Assembly (NCBI GenBank): GCA_023423415.1
Contig: JAFAFP010000038.1
Coordinates: 1 to 64,000 of the forward strand
Source of the DNA: Pseudomonadota bacterium
GTDB lineage: Bacteria; Pseudomonadota; Alphaproteobacteria; Rhizobiales; Xanthobacteraceae
Reading direction: 5' to 3'
Length of the DNA stretch: 64,000 nt
The notes under the pieces were generated by a model, which worked only from the letters and a program-made list of their open reading frames with translations, did not search any database and was not told the origin of the DNA. Positions 43,666 to 53,333 of the stretch are shown here, piece by piece (position 1 is the stretch's first letter; the number at the start of each line of letters is the position of its first letter). The translations under genes were made by a program, and so were the position numbers.

Positions 43666-44895
43666 TCAGGCGGCTGCCGATTTGGCCGCTACTTCCTTGA
43701 TACGCAGAGAGGGGGTGGAGCTATCGAGCCGCAGCACGATTTCACGCGCCGCCAATTCGCATCGATTTCGCCCGCGCTCCTTGGCGAGATACAGCGCTTG
43801 GTCTGCCTGCGCGAGCATAGGAGACATCTCGAAAGGACCGCTTTCGCTGACAGAGACGCCGATGCTGCACGTCGCTCCGACCGGATGTCCATCGACGTCG
43901 GCCGCAATCCCGGCGAAGGTTGCCCGGATGGTTTCGGCAACATGCATCGCCTTGTCGCTGTCGGCGTCATAGAGCGCAATCGCAAATTCCTCGCCACCGA
44001 GGCGTCCGATCAAATCACCCGCACGAAGCTCGGTCTGCGCGGTTTTGGCGAATTCCTGCAACACCCGATCGCCGATCGCGTGGCCAAATGCATCGTTGAT
44101 TGATTTGAAATGATCAAGATCGACGAGAAGAACCGCAGCCGGCCGCGGATCAGCCACGACTTGATGCCCCAATCGCTGGCCCCCTTCAAGGAACGCCCGA
44201 CGGTTCGCAATGCCCGTGAGTGAATCGATCAATGCCGCTCGCTTGTGCAAAAGCTCAGCCCGTTCCTTGGCCATCGCCAGCAGGATAAAGGCGATCGCAA
44301 TCGCGAACAGCAAGGCTTCGAAAGACAGCACCGTCATCCAGACACTGTCGAAAACGCGTCTGTCGGAAACCCACGGCAATGTTGTCGCAAGCGGCGTTCG
44401 CAATAGAAACAGCGCGCCATGCGCAAAAAACATGAAAATGGCGGGCCAGCGCGAGACCAAAGGCTCGTCGCGTCCGCGCCAGAACTCATATGCTGTCGCC
44501 CACGTGTATGCCGTAATGATAAACGAGGAGATCAGGACTCGCGCTTCCAACGATTGAGCAATCCCCGGAATGCGGCAGAGCAAAAGCCACACGCCAGCAC
44601 CTGCGAACAGTCCGAGGTAGCTGATGGGACGCCCGTCAAAGACACGTGCACCAATCCAGGTGGCTGCGAATGCGCTGAAGAGGATGGCATTTGAGAGATC
44701 GACAGAGACCCACTCCGGCATCGCGTCAAAGGTGCCGAACAGCACGATCGACAACGCGCGCAACAAATGCGCCACGCCCCACCAGGCGACGGCTGTGATG
44801 GCCGAATTCTGGATCCAGGCGAACAGCAGCAATAGCCCGAGCATCGCCTCGACATAGATCGTGACGAGAAACAGGGTATTGATGTCGAGGCTCAT
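43666..44895 (-). CDS. Membrane-bound diguanylate cyclase (GGDEF)
   Basis: 409 residues. Six hydrophobic helices fill residues 1-210 (a MASE-like sensor with no recognised ligand site), then a short linker helix and a GGDEF domain. The active site is GGEEF at 300-304, with LLVDLDHFKSINDAFGHAIG for metal and GTP, and an RxxD inhibitory site (Arg291-Asp294) five residues ahead, so the enzyme should be active and product-inhibited. Makes cyclic di-GMP at the inner membrane. No EAL domain. Divergent from the cysteine synthase operon. Confidence 0.93.
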   Translation of the reverse strand: MSLDINTLFLVTIYVEAMLGLLLLFAWIQNSAITAVAWWGVAHLLRALSIVLFGTFDAMPEWVSVDLSNAILFSAFAATWIGARVFDGRPISYLGLFAGAGVWLLLCRIPGIAQSLEARVLISSFIITAYTWATAYEFWRGRDEPLVSRWPAIFMFFAHGALFLLRTPLATTLPWVSDRRVFDSVWMTVLSFEALLFAIAIAFILLAMAKERAELLHKRAALIDSLTGIANRRAFLEGGQRLGHQVVADPRPAAVLLVDLDHFKSINDAFGHAIGDRVLQEFAKTAQTELRAGDLIGRLGGEEFAIALYDADSDKAMHVAETIRATFAGIAADVDGHPVGATCSIGVSVSESGPFEMSPMLAQADQALYLAKERGRNRCELAAREIVLRLDSSTPSLRIKEVAAKSAAA

Positions 44896-45024
44896 CTCAC
44901 GGCCACCGGAAGAACGCGCGACCCAGCGCCGTTCGGAAGAATTGACCTAGCAAAACCACTCCAAAATTAAGTGAATACCGTGACGTTTACTCAGTTATGA
45001 TGATGTGTGGTTTCCGCCAGGCTC

Positions 45025-45052
45025 CAAGATACTTACAATTCTATATATCTTG
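45025..45052. promoter_or_regulatory. Palindrome in the promoter region of the sulfur operon
   Basis: CAAGATA (45025-45031) and TATCTTG (45046-45052) form a perfect 7+7 inverted repeat with a 14-base AT-rich spacer, ~120 bases before the cysteine synthase ATG and in the most AT-rich stretch of the window. The form suits a dimeric regulator; which one is unknown. Confidence 0.45.
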
Positions 45053-45172
45053 CCCTTTTGACCGTTGCGACAAACCATTGCAGCGAAAGGCGGTTATGCA
45101 CGACGGCATGCTTGTGGGCAGCTTGCCGCCCCGTTAGGGTCCGCCAAAACACATGATTGGGTCGAATCTCAC

Positions 45173-46213
45173 ATGAACGTGAAAGACGGCATTGTCGATG
45201 CCATCGGCAATACCCCCCTCATCAAGCTCGAACGAGCCTCCGCCGCCACCGGCTGTACGATCCTCGGCAAAGCCGAGTTCATGAATCCGGGCCAGTCGGT
45301 CAAGGATCGTGCCGGCCGCCAAATGATCCTGGAGGCCGAGCGCCGCGGCGAGCTGCAGCCCGGCGGCCTCGTGGTTGAGGCCACAGCGGGGAATACCGGC
45401 ATCGGCCTTGCGCTCGTCGCCAATGCGCGCGGCTATCGCACGGTCATCGTGATCCCGGAAACGCAGAGCCAGGAAAAGAAGGATATGCTGCGGCTGTGCG
45501 GCGCCGAGCTCGTGGAGGTGCCGGCCCTGCCCTATGCCAATCCCAACAACTATCAGCATGTCGGCCGCCGGCTCGCGAACGAACTTCGCAAGACCGAAAA
45601 GAACGGTGTGCTGTTCGCGGATCAGTGGAACAACCTCGACAACCGCAAAGCTCATTATGTTTCCACCGGGCCGGAAATCTGGCGCGACACCGGCGGGAGG
45701 ATTGATGGTTTCATCTGTTCGGTGGGCACGGGCGGCACACTTGCCGGGACATCGACCTATCTCCGCGAGCAGAAGAGCGATATCGCCATCGGCTGCGCCG
45801 ATCCGCGAGGCGCCGCCATGTATCATCTGTTCAAGGACGGCAAGCCGACCGTAACCGAAGGCGGCTCGATCACCGAAGGCATCGGTCTCGCCCGCATCAC
45901 GCCGATCATCGAGGACATCAAGGTCGATTATTCCTACCTGATCCCGGACGAAGAGGCGGTGCCGATCATTTTCGACATACTCGAGCATGAAGGCCTGTGC
46001 CTGGGTGGTTCGTCCGGTATCAACATCGCTGGCGCGATCCGTCTCGCAAAAGATCTCGGCAAAGGCGCCACCATCGTTACGGTGCTCGCCGACTACGGCA
46101 ATCGTTATCAGTCGAAACTGTTCAACCCTGAATTCCTGCACTCCAAGAAACTGCCGGTCCCCGAGTGGCTGACACGCAAAGCAGACATCAAGCCGCCGTT
46201 CGAGAAAGTCTAA
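45173..46213 (+). CDS. Cysteine synthase-family PLP enzyme
   Basis: 346 residues from ATG 45173 (MNVKDGIVDAIGNTPLIKL); 36 upstream codons are open but without family sequence. O-acetylserine sulfhydrylase / cystathionine beta-synthase fold: PLP lysine in NPGQSVKDRAGRQM, substrate loop EATAGNTGIGLALVA, phosphate loop SVGTGGTLAGTSTYL and a C-terminal GGSSGINIAGAIRLA. Slightly longer than CysK (~320), with ~25 extra C-terminal residues ending LTRKADIKPPFEKV. Being the first gene before a sulfurtransferase and a persulfide dioxygenase, it could work in sulfide capture or in cysteine/persulfide turnover. Confidence 0.92.
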   Translation: MNVKDGIVDAIGNTPLIKLERASAATGCTILGKAEFMNPGQSVKDRAGRQMILEAERRGELQPGGLVVEATAGNTGIGLALVANARGYRTVIVIPETQSQEKKDMLRLCGAELVEVPALPYANPNNYQHVGRRLANELRKTEKNGVLFADQWNNLDNRKAHYVSTGPEIWRDTGGRIDGFICSVGTGGTLAGTSTYLREQKSDIAIGCADPRGAAMYHLFKDGKPTVTEGGSITEGIGLARITPIIEDIKVDYSYLIPDEEAVPIIFDILEHEGLCLGGSSGINIAGAIRLAKDLGKGATIVTVLADYGNRYQSKLFNPEFLHSKKLPVPEWLTRKADIKPPFEKV

Positions 46214-46218
46214 AAAAT

Positions 46219-47079
46219 ATGAGTTCCGAACTGAAACCCGCGAGCCCTTGGCTGGTCACGACGCAGTGGTTGCACGACCATCTCGACGCTCCTGACATCG
46301 TGGTCGTGGACGGCACCTATTTTCTATCGACCATGAAGCGCAACGCGCGCGAGGAATATCTGACCGCGCATATTCCAGGCGCCGTCTTTCTCGACATCGA
46401 CGAGGTGAAGGACCGTACCAACAACCTGCCGCACATGATGCCGCCGCCCGAGGTCTTCTCATCGGCGATGCGTCAACTCGGCATCGGCGATGGTCAGACC
46501 GTCGTCATTTATGACGCGATCGGTCTGTTTTCGGCGCCGCGTGTGTGGTGGATGTTCCGCGTTTTCGGGGCGCGCGATGTGTTCATTCTCGACGGCGGCA
46601 TGCCGAAATGGAAAGCGGAAGGTCGGCCGATCGATTTCGGCGAAGTCAGGCGCACGCCGCGCCACTTCACGCCACGTGTCAATCATGGCGCTGTTGCGAA
46701 CGTCACTGACATTCAGAAGGCGCTGGCAACAAACTCTGCACAAGTGGTCGATGCCCGTTCGGCCGCGCGCTTCGCGGGAACGGCTCCCGAGCCGCGCGCC
46801 GGCTTGCCTTCCGGGCACATGCCGGGTGCCCTGAACCTGCCGTGGGACAATCTCGTCGAGGATGGCCGGTTGATTTCGCCGGAACGCATCAGAACAACGT
46901 TTGCCGACGCCGGGATCGACATCGCCAAGCCGATCGTCACGACATGTGGCTCGGGTGTGAGCGCGGCAATCCTGTGGTTTGCGCTCGATGCCGTCGGCAA
47001 GGAGCCGAAGGCGCTCTATGACGGCTCCTGGACCGAATGGGCCTCCCGGGGCGATCTACCCATCGAGACGGAGAGCTGA
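46219..47079 (+). CDS. sseA: 3-mercaptopyruvate/thiosulfate sulfurtransferase (two rhodanese domains)
   Basis: 286 residues from ATG 46219, five bases after the cysteine synthase stop. Inactive N-terminal rhodanese (LVTTQWLHDHLDAPDIVVVD, HIPGAVFLDIDEVKD) and catalytic C-terminal rhodanese (QVVDARSAARFAGTAPEPR, SGHMPGALNLPW) with the active-site loop TTCGSGVSAAILW. CGSGVS is the mercaptopyruvate-type loop. Transfers sulfane sulfur to thiols, giving persulfides that the enzyme of the next gene would oxidise. Middle gene of the operon. Confidence 0.92.
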   Translation: MSSELKPASPWLVTTQWLHDHLDAPDIVVVDGTYFLSTMKRNAREEYLTAHIPGAVFLDIDEVKDRTNNLPHMMPPPEVFSSAMRQLGIGDGQTVVIYDAIGLFSAPRVWWMFRVFGARDVFILDGGMPKWKAEGRPIDFGEVRRTPRHFTPRVNHGAVANVTDIQKALATNSAQVVDARSAARFAGTAPEPRAGLPSGHMPGALNLPWDNLVEDGRLISPERIRTTFADAGIDIAKPIVTTCGSGVSAAILWFALDAVGKEPKALYDGSWTEWASRGDLPIETES

Positions 47080-47087
47080 ACGGAACG

Positions 47088-47948
47088 ATGACGGACGCCG
47101 CCCGACCGGATGTGACGGGATTTTATCATGAGACGACCGGCAGTATCGCCTATCTCGTCGTCGATCCGGCGACGAAACGTGCTGCCATCATCGATCCGGT
47201 GCTCGACTATGAGCCACATTCTGGACGGGTTTCGACGACGTTTGCCGATCGCATGCTTGAAGACGTCGCGCATCGTGGGCTGACGGTCGAGTGGATCCTC
47301 GACACGCATCCTCATGCTGATCACTTCTCGGCCGCCGCTTATATGAAGAAAAAGCTCCACGCACCGATGGCGATCGGCGAGAAGGTCGTCGATGTGCAGA
47401 AGCTCTGGCAAGCAATCTACAATCTGCCACCGTACACGACCGGAAACTGGGATCGGCTTTTCAAGGATGGTGAGACGTTCAAGATCGGATCACTTGAAGC
47501 AAAGGTCATGCTCAGTCCAGGACATACGCTCGCGTCGATCACCTACGTCATCGGCAATGCTGTCTTCATTCATGACACGCTGTTTCAACCGGATTTCGGC
47601 ACGGCGCGAAGCGATTTTCCCGGCGGCAGCGCCAGCGCCCTTTACGATTCCATTCAGAAAATCCTCGCCTTATCGGACGATACACGGCTGTTCACCGGTC
47701 ACGACTATCGTCCCGGCGGCCGCCCTGCACAGTGGGAATCGACTGTCGCGCAGCAAAAACAGAACGTGCATTTGAAGAAGGCGCCAGATCGCGCGAGCTT
47801 CATCGCCATGCGCGAAAGCCGCGATCGGACCCTCCCCCTGCCCGGCCTGATGCTCGCAGCGCTGCAGGTTAACCTGCGCGGCGGGCGACTGCCGGACCCT
47901 GAAAGCAACGGCCGCAGCTATCTGAAGATTCCGCTCGACGCTTTTTAG
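47088..47948 (+). CDS. Persulfide dioxygenase (ETHE1/Blh-like metallo-beta-lactamase fold)
   Basis: 286 residues from ATG 47088, eight bases after sseA. MBL fold: DTHPHADHFSAAAYMKKKL carries the HxHxDH metal motif, then LSPGHTLASITYVI, FIHDTLFQPDFGTARSDFPG and FTGHDYRPGG. The GTARSDFPGG run and the long helical tail separate it from glyoxalase II and match the ETHE1/Blh type, which uses one Fe(II) to oxidise glutathione persulfide to sulfite. Third gene of the cysK-sseA-dioxygenase operon. In Agrobacterium and Xylella a Blh enzyme is under the persulfide sensor BigR; no such regulator is seen here. Confidence 0.9.
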   Translation: MTDAARPDVTGFYHETTGSIAYLVVDPATKRAAIIDPVLDYEPHSGRVSTTFADRMLEDVAHRGLTVEWILDTHPHADHFSAAAYMKKKLHAPMAIGEKVVDVQKLWQAIYNLPPYTTGNWDRLFKDGETFKIGSLEAKVMLSPGHTLASITYVIGNAVFIHDTLFQPDFGTARSDFPGGSASALYDSIQKILALSDDTRLFTGHDYRPGGRPAQWESTVAQQKQNVHLKKAPDRASFIAMRESRDRTLPLPGLMLAALQVNLRGGRLPDPESNGRSYLKIPLDAF

Positions 47949-48165
47949 TCCGGACAAACGGGCCCATATCAGTTCCGACGAGAGTGCCTCGGCAGATGTC
48001 GAGGGCATGGACTGGCTCGTGGAGCGGTATATCGAGCCAAACATCCACGCTTACAGAAGCCGCGCAGAAGTCTGCAGAGCTTTCCCGCGCGCTACGAAGA
48101 CAAGAATACATCTCGCCGGCAAACCAGCCAGCCTCCTGACCTATTCTCCGCGTCGCCGATCCGGC

Positions 48166-48765
48166 TCAGGCAGGATGTCTGTGCTTTTTCAGCCGGAACG
48201 CAAGGGCAATCCATATGACTCCCAGTAGGATTGCATACCAGCCGATCAGCCAAACCACCGCGAGCGCGCCCACTCCGGGCCACACCAACATCGCGATGCC
48301 GAACGCCACGGAAAGCAAGCCAGCCAAAGCTAGCAGCCACTCGCCTTCGATCTCCTTGCGCAAGCGGATCGCGCCCCAGATCTCCATGACGCCGACGATG
48401 ATCGCCCACCAGGCGATGAACATCAGCAGGATCAGCGCCGTCATGCCGGGCCAGGCGAATGTCAGGATGCCCGCCGCCAAGCCGGCGACGCCAACAATGG
48501 CGAGCCACCAACGCGGCGCGATCGCCGAGGTTCGGCCAGTGATTGCCGACCAGAGCGCGAAAGCGCCGTCAACGAGCGCATAGGCGCCCCACAGAATGGT
48601 GAGCGTCAGCAGTGTGATGCCGGGCCAGATGAAGGCCATGATTCCGAATGCAATCGCGGCGATCCCACGCAACAGTAGAAGCCACCAATTCTGCGCAAGC
48701 GCGCGAAGCATCGGAAGCCCAGACAAAGGCGAGAGAGGACCAGGTTGCACATGCGCAGTGCTCAT
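48166..48765 (-). CDS. HdeD-family membrane protein
   Basis: 199 residues from ATG 48765, with AGGAGG 8 bases ahead; the 132 upstream open codons run through non-coding sequence. Six membrane helices in three similar hairpins, each with a W-P-G turn: IAFGIMAFIWPGITLLTLTI, AAGILTFAWPGMTALILLMF and VAFGIAMLVWPGVGALAVVW. This is the HdeD (DUF308) repeat, linked with acid resistance in enterobacteria but of unknown mechanism. Monocistronic; the 217-base gap to the convergent dioxygenase gene and the 250-base gap upstream show no other gene. Confidence 0.9.
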   Translation of the reverse strand: MSTAHVQPGPLSPLSGLPMLRALAQNWWLLLLRGIAAIAFGIMAFIWPGITLLTLTILWGAYALVDGAFALWSAITGRTSAIAPRWWLAIVGVAGLAAGILTFAWPGMTALILLMFIAWWAIIVGVMEIWGAIRLRKEIEGEWLLALAGLLSVAFGIAMLVWPGVGALAVVWLIGWYAILLGVIWIALAFRLKKHRHPA

Positions 48766-49015
48766 TGCATGCCTCCTCAAAAATCCGAAACAATGCGCCA
48801 TCGAAAGCTGTTCACGACAACCCGGCGTCCTAAGCGCGCCTCTCCACATCTTGCAGGAGCGGCAGGTCCTGACGTCGGATAAACGTCGAACGGCCTTTAC
48901 GGCAAAACAAGCGTACTGCTTTTTGCGCGCACGAACCATGCAAAACGCGCCAAGCTGCCCTGCTGGTGCGCCAGAGCCCAGCAAGCGATTTGCGGCAAAC
49001 TTGTGCAGAATCTGA

Positions 49016-49795
49016 TCAGTGCAAAATTTGACCGAGGAACAACTTCGTCCGCTCATGCCGGGGATGAGCGAAAAACTCGGCCGGCGTATTGACCTCGACG
49101 ATCTGCCCCTCGTCCATGAACACCATACGGTCGGCCACTTGACGCGCGAACCCCATTTCATGCGTGACGACCAGCATGGTCATGCCGCTTTGCGCCAGTT
49201 CCACCATCGTGTCCAGCACCTCCTTCACCATTTCCGGGTCGAGCGCGGAGGTCGGTTCGTCGAACAGCATGATCTTCGGACTCATGCACAAGGCACGCGC
49301 GATGGCGACACGCTGCTGCTGCCCGCCTGACAACTGGGCCGGGTATTTGTCCGCTTGCTCCGGAATGCGAACGCGCGCGAGATAGTGCCGCGCGATCTCC
49401 TCCGCCTCCCTCTTTGGCATTCGTCGCACCCAGATCGGCGCCAGCGTCAAATTCTCCAGCACCGTCAGATGCGGGAACAGGTTGAAATGCTGGAACACCA
49501 TGCCGACCTCGCGCCGCACCGTATCGATCCGTTTGAGGTCGTCCGTCAGCAGCACGCCATCCACGACCACCCGGCCCTGCTGATAGTCCTCCAGCCGGTT
49601 GATGCAGCGGATCATGGTGGATTTGCCGGAACCCGACGGCCCGCAAATCACGATGCGCTCGCCCTGCTGGACAGTAAGATCGATGTCCCGCAGCACGTGA
49701 AAATCGCCGAACCACTTGTGCATGCCGGCGATCTCAACCGCGGGCGGCTTCCCGGCGCCACTGATGTTCTTCACGTCGTCCGGTTGATTGTTCAT
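49016..49795 (-). CDS. aapP: General L-amino acid ABC transporter, ATP-binding subunit
   Basis: 259 residues. Complete ATPase: Walker [21 protein letters not shown], signature [16 protein letters not shown], Walker [16 protein letters not shown] and the H-loop [11 protein letters not shown]. Sits last in the aapJQMP order on the minus strand; its start overlaps the aapM stop (ATGA). In rhizobia Aap takes up and exports many L-amino acids and is needed for symbiotic nitrogen exchange. Confidence 0.95.
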   Translation of the reverse strand: MNNQPDDVKNISGAGKPPAVEIAGMHKWFGDFHVLRDIDLTVQQGERIVICGPSGSGKSTMIRCINRLEDYQQGRVVVDGVLLTDDLKRIDTVRREVGMVFQHFNLFPHLTVLENLTLAPIWVRRMPKREAEEIARHYLARVRIPEQADKYPAQLSGGQQQRVAIARALCMSPKIMLFDEPTSALDPEMVKEVLDTMVELAQSGMTMLVVTHEMGFARQVADRMVFMDEGQIVEVNTPAEFFAHPRHERTKLFLGQILH

Positions 49796-50943
49796 TTGCG
49801 GCGCCTATGCGTGGTCACGAGCCGCCTCTCGACGCCGCGGGCATAGAGCGACATCATCCAGCAGCATATGAAATAGAAGATCGCCGCAAAGGCATAGCCG
49901 CTGGTGCTGGTCACCGGCGTCGCCCATTTCGGATCGATGCGCGCCACCTCGATCGTACGCAGGAAATCGAAAATTCCGACGATGAAGACTAGCGTCGTAT
50001 CCTTGAACAGCGCGATGTTGCTGTTGACGATATTGGGGATGGTGATGCGTAGGGCCTGCGGAAGAATGATGAGCCCCATCGTCTTCCAATAGCTCAGGCC
50101 CAGCGCTTCGGCGCCTTCATATTGCCCACGCGGAACGCCCTGCAGCCCTGCCCGGACCACCTCCGCCATATAAGCCGCGGCGAACAATGCAACGCCGATC
50201 AAAGCACGAAGCAGTTTATCCGGCGACCAGCTCTCTGGCACGAACAGCGGCAGCATCACGCTCGCCATGAACAGAACGGTGATGAGTGGTACGCCACGCA
50301 CGAACTCGATGAAGATCACCGAAAACAGCCGCACTATCGGCATTTTCGAGCGCCGACCAAGCGCGAGGATGATCCCAAGCGGCAACGAAAACACGATGCC
50401 GACCGCGGAAACGACAACGGTGACCAGAATGCCGCCCCAGAGTGATGTCGCCACATACGACAGGCCAAGCGGTGGAAAACCGAGCAGCAGCAGAAGCGAA
50501 AGAATCGGGAGCACGATGAAAAAGTAGATCGCGCCGTATTTCTTGTAAGGCGCGCGCCGTTTCAGCATCCAGACGATGCCGATGGCCAGCAGGATGAAGA
50601 AAACATTTACCCGCCAGCGCTCGTTCGCCGGGTAGAACCCGTAGATGAAGAAATTGATCCGCTCCCACACGAAAGCCCAGCAGGCGCCGACGCGTGGACG
50701 ATCGGGCGATACGACACAAGCCGTACGATCGCTCCCGACCCAGACGGCATCGAAAATCAGGAAGTTCAGAAGCGGCGGAATGACGATGTAAAGCAGCCAC
50801 AACGACGCAAGTGTCAAAGCGATGTTGATCGGACTGGAAAACAGATTTCCGCGCAGCCAGGCGATGACTCCGCGATCCCGTGCCGGCGGCGGCATGGCCG
50901 GCACCGGTGTCGTTCGCACGAATGATGGGTTCGCCGATGCCAT
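49792..50943 (-). CDS. aapM: General L-amino acid ABC transporter, permease subunit AapM
   Basis: 383 residues. HisM-type permease with a long N-terminal part characteristic of AapM: cytoplasmic tail with [17 protein letters not shown], one helix, a large periplasmic loop (~60-130), then the transport core. The EAA loop is [20 protein letters not shown]. It follows aapQ by a single base and overlaps aapP by four. Forms the heterodimeric membrane channel with AapQ. Confidence 0.94.
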   Translation of the reverse strand: MASANPSFVRTTPVPAMPPPARDRGVIAWLRGNLFSSPINIALTLASLWLLYIVIPPLLNFLIFDAVWVGSDRTACVVSPDRPRVGACWAFVWERINFFIYGFYPANERWRVNVFFILLAIGIVWMLKRRAPYKKYGAIYFFIVLPILSLLLLLGFPPLGLSYVATSLWGGILVTVVVSAVGIVFSLPLGIILALGRRSKMPIVRLFSVIFIEFVRGVPLITVLFMASVMLPLFVPESWSPDKLLRALIGVALFAAAYMAEVVRAGLQGVPRGQYEGAEALGLSYWKTMGLIILPQALRITIPNIVNSNIALFKDTTLVFIVGIFDFLRTIEVARIDPKWATPVTSTSGYAFAAIFYFICCWMMSLYARGVERRLVTTHRRRK

Positions 50944-50944
50944 G

Positions 50945-52129
50945 TCAGCGCTCCCGCAAGGCGAAGCGCCGGTTGTACAGGTTCATCAACCCTGACGTGA
51001 CAAGGCTGATGGTGAGGTAGACCGCCATCGTGATAGCCACCACCTCGACAGCCTGCCCGGTCTGGTTCAGCACAGTGCCGGTGAACACCTGAACGAGATC
51101 GGGGTAGCCAATCGCAACCGCGAGCGACGAATTCTTGGTCAGGTTGAGATATTGATTGGTAAGCGGCGGCACGATCACGCGCATCGCCTGCGGGATCACG
51201 ACCAGCCGTAGCGTCGGTCCCGGCCGCAGGCCGAGCGAGTAAGCGGCCTCGGTCTGTCCCTGCGACACGGCCTGAATGCCCGCCCTTACCACTTCGGCTA
51301 TGAACGCCGCTGTATAGATCGACAGTCCAAACAACAACGCGGCGAATTCCGGAAGGATCTCGATGCCGCCCCGGATGTTGAAGCGACCCATCTCTGGGCG
51401 GTCGAACGTGACCGGGAAGCCGGCCGCTGCGAAGACGGCGATCGGCAAGCCAACAATAAGCAAAATACTCACGACGAAGACGGGTGACTGCTGCCCGGTC
51501 ACGGCCTGACGGCGGTGCGCCCAGATCCGGAAAGCGAGCGCGCCGATCACGCCAAGCCCGCAGGCAATCAACACTGCGTCAAATGCGCCGCCGAAGATCG
51601 GCTTTGGCAGGAAAAGTCCGCGATTGTTGAGGAGCGCGCCTCCGGGGATCGCAACGCTCTCGCGCAGATTAGGCAACGCCTTGAGAACAGCATTGTACCA
51701 GAACAGCAATTGCAGCAGCAGCGGCAGATTACGGATGATCTCGACATAGGTGGCAGCCAGCCGCGACACGAGCGGGTTCTTCGACAATTGCAGAATGCCG
51801 ATCGCAAAGCCGATGATCGTCGCCAGCACAATACCGAGCGAAGCCACGAGCAGCGTATTAAGCAGCCCGACCCAGAAGGCGCGGCCATAGGTGGACTGCG
51901 TCGTATAAGGGATCAGGGTCTGGCTGATGTCGAAGCCAGCGGTCGAATTCCAGAAGTCAAAACCCGACGCGATGCGTGCACGCGCGAGGTTGTCCACCGC
52001 ATTGGTGATCGCGCTATAGGCCAGCCACGCGACCACCAGACACAGCAGTATCTGGATGATCGCGCTCCGCCAACGCGGATCGTTGATCGGCGAGACCTTC
52101 GGGCGCGCTGTCCCGCGCGCGCCGTTCAT
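50945..52129 (-). CDS. aapQ: General L-amino acid ABC transporter, permease subunit AapQ
   Basis: 394 residues, ATG 52129. Eight hydrophobic segments, large insertion between helices 1 and 2 as in AapQ, and the EAA-type loop QTEAAYSLGLRPGPTLRLVV. Partner of AapM. The start lies 15 bases after the aapJ stop. The pattern FIAEVVRAGIQAVSQGQTEA recurs in AapM as [20 protein letters not shown], consistent with an ancient duplication. Confidence 0.95.
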   Translation of the reverse strand: MNGARGTARPKVSPINDPRWRSAIIQILLCLVVAWLAYSAITNAVDNLARARIASGFDFWNSTAGFDISQTLIPYTTQSTYGRAFWVGLLNTLLVASLGIVLATIIGFAIGILQLSKNPLVSRLAATYVEIIRNLPLLLQLLFWYNAVLKALPNLRESVAIPGGALLNNRGLFLPKPIFGGAFDAVLIACGLGVIGALAFRIWAHRRQAVTGQQSPVFVVSILLIVGLPIAVFAAAGFPVTFDRPEMGRFNIRGGIEILPEFAALLFGLSIYTAAFIAEVVRAGIQAVSQGQTEAAYSLGLRPGPTLRLVVIPQAMRVIVPPLTNQYLNLTKNSSLAVAIGYPDLVQVFTGTVLNQTGQAVEVVAITMAVYLTISLVTSGLMNLYNRRFALRER

Positions 52130-52144
52130 CCGACGCGCCGCCCG

Positions 52145-53161
52145 TCAGCGGACCGGGGGGGCGTACTGCAGACCGCCCTTGGTCCACAGCGCGTTCAGAC
52201 CACGCGAGATCTTCAACGGCGAACCCTGGCCGAGATTTTTCTCGAACATTTCTCCGTAATTACCCACGTGCTTGACCATGCGAATGACAAAGTCGTTGGT
52301 CAGCCCGAACGCTTCGCCCTGCTTGCCTTCGACTCCGAGCAGGCGGCGGATTTCCGGATTGTCGGACGTCATCTGAGCATCGACATTCGCCTTGCTGACG
52401 CCGAGCTCCTCAGCATTGATCAGCATGAAATTCACCCAGCGCACGATGTCGAACCACTGATCGTCGCCGTGGCGCACCACAGGTCCCAGCGGCTCTTTCG
52501 AGATAATGTCCGGCAATACGACGTGATCGTCAGGACTGGCGGTGCGCAACCGTTCGCCATACAGCGCCGAGGCGTCCGTGGTATAGGCATCGCAGCGACC
52601 GGCATCATAAGCTTTCACCGCCTCGTTGGAGGTAGCAAAGGTGACGGTTTTCAGCTTCATGTTGTTGGTGCGGAAGAAGTCAGCGAGGTTGAGCTCGGTC
52701 GTCGTGCCTTGCTGAACGCAAACCGCCGCATCGCTCAATTCAAGGGCCGAGTTCACTTTCAGTGCTTTGCGGACCAGGAAACCCTGGCCATCGTAATAAT
52801 TGACGCCGGTGAAGTTCAGACCGCTGGTGGTATCGCGTGACGACGTCCAGGTGGTGTTGCGGATCAGGACATCTACTTCGCCGGACTGGAGCGCCGTGAA
52901 GCGATCCTTCGCAGTCAGCGGGACAAACTTGACCTTGGTCGGATCGTTGAAGATCGCAGCAGCGATGGCTCGGCAATAGTCCACATCGAATCCGGTCCAG
53001 TTGCCTTGCGCGTCGGGCAGGCCAAAGCCGGCAAGGTTGCCATTGGCGCCGCAATTCAACACGCCGCGTTGCTGGACGGATTTGAGGGTTTGTGCCTCGG
53101 CGGCCGAGCCGGCGAAGCCGACAACGGTAGCGAGGGCAAGCGAAAAGATGGCGCGCTTCAT
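52145..53161 (-). CDS. aapJ: General L-amino acid ABC transporter, periplasmic binding protein
   Basis: 338 residues from ATG 53161 (MKRAIFSLALATVVGFAGSA); Sec signal cleaved AEA-QT. SBP family 3: LKSVQQRGVLNCGANGNLAG, GNWTGFDVDYCRAIAAAIF, EVDVLIRNTTWTSSRDTTSG, and SALYGERLRTASPDDHVVLP. Length matches rhizobial AapJ (~341). First gene of aapJQMP, transcribed away from metC; a tandem 10-base repeat lies ~150 bases upstream of its start. Confidence 0.95.
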   Translation of the reverse strand: MKRAIFSLALATVVGFAGSAAEAQTLKSVQQRGVLNCGANGNLAGFGLPDAQGNWTGFDVDYCRAIAAAIFNDPTKVKFVPLTAKDRFTALQSGEVDVLIRNTTWTSSRDTTSGLNFTGVNYYDGQGFLVRKALKVNSALELSDAAVCVQQGTTTELNLADFFRTNNMKLKTVTFATSNEAVKAYDAGRCDAYTTDASALYGERLRTASPDDHVVLPDIISKEPLGPVVRHGDDQWFDIVRWVNFMLINAEELGVSKANVDAQMTSDNPEIRRLLGVEGKQGEAFGLTNDFVIRMVKHVGNYGEMFEKNLGQGSPLKISRGLNALWTKGGLQYAPPVR

Positions 53162-53308
53162 GGTCTGTTGTGTCCCCAAACTGATCAGCCGGCGGTTCTT
53201 CGGACGTCTCAGCGCAAGCGTCATGACAGGAGACGTCTTGGCGTAAGCCACCCCCCGCGCAAGCTGCCCACCTGCGCGAAAACGGAACATCCTATGTCCC
53301 CACTACTA

Positions 53309-53333
53309 TCCTGCAATTCCCAGTCCTGCAATT
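53309..53333. promoter_or_regulatory. Tandem 10-mer in the aapJ/metC intergenic region
   Basis: TCCTGCAATT occurs at 53309-53318 and again at 53324-53333, a 15-base period, midway between the divergent aapJ and metC genes. A regulator-binding site is possible; nothing identifies the protein. Confidence 0.4.

Noticed and set aside
48007..48228. 73-codon frame between the dioxygenase and hdeD genes
   Set aside because: No ribosome site, overlaps the 3' end of hdeD on the other strand and shows no signal, membrane segment or motif.
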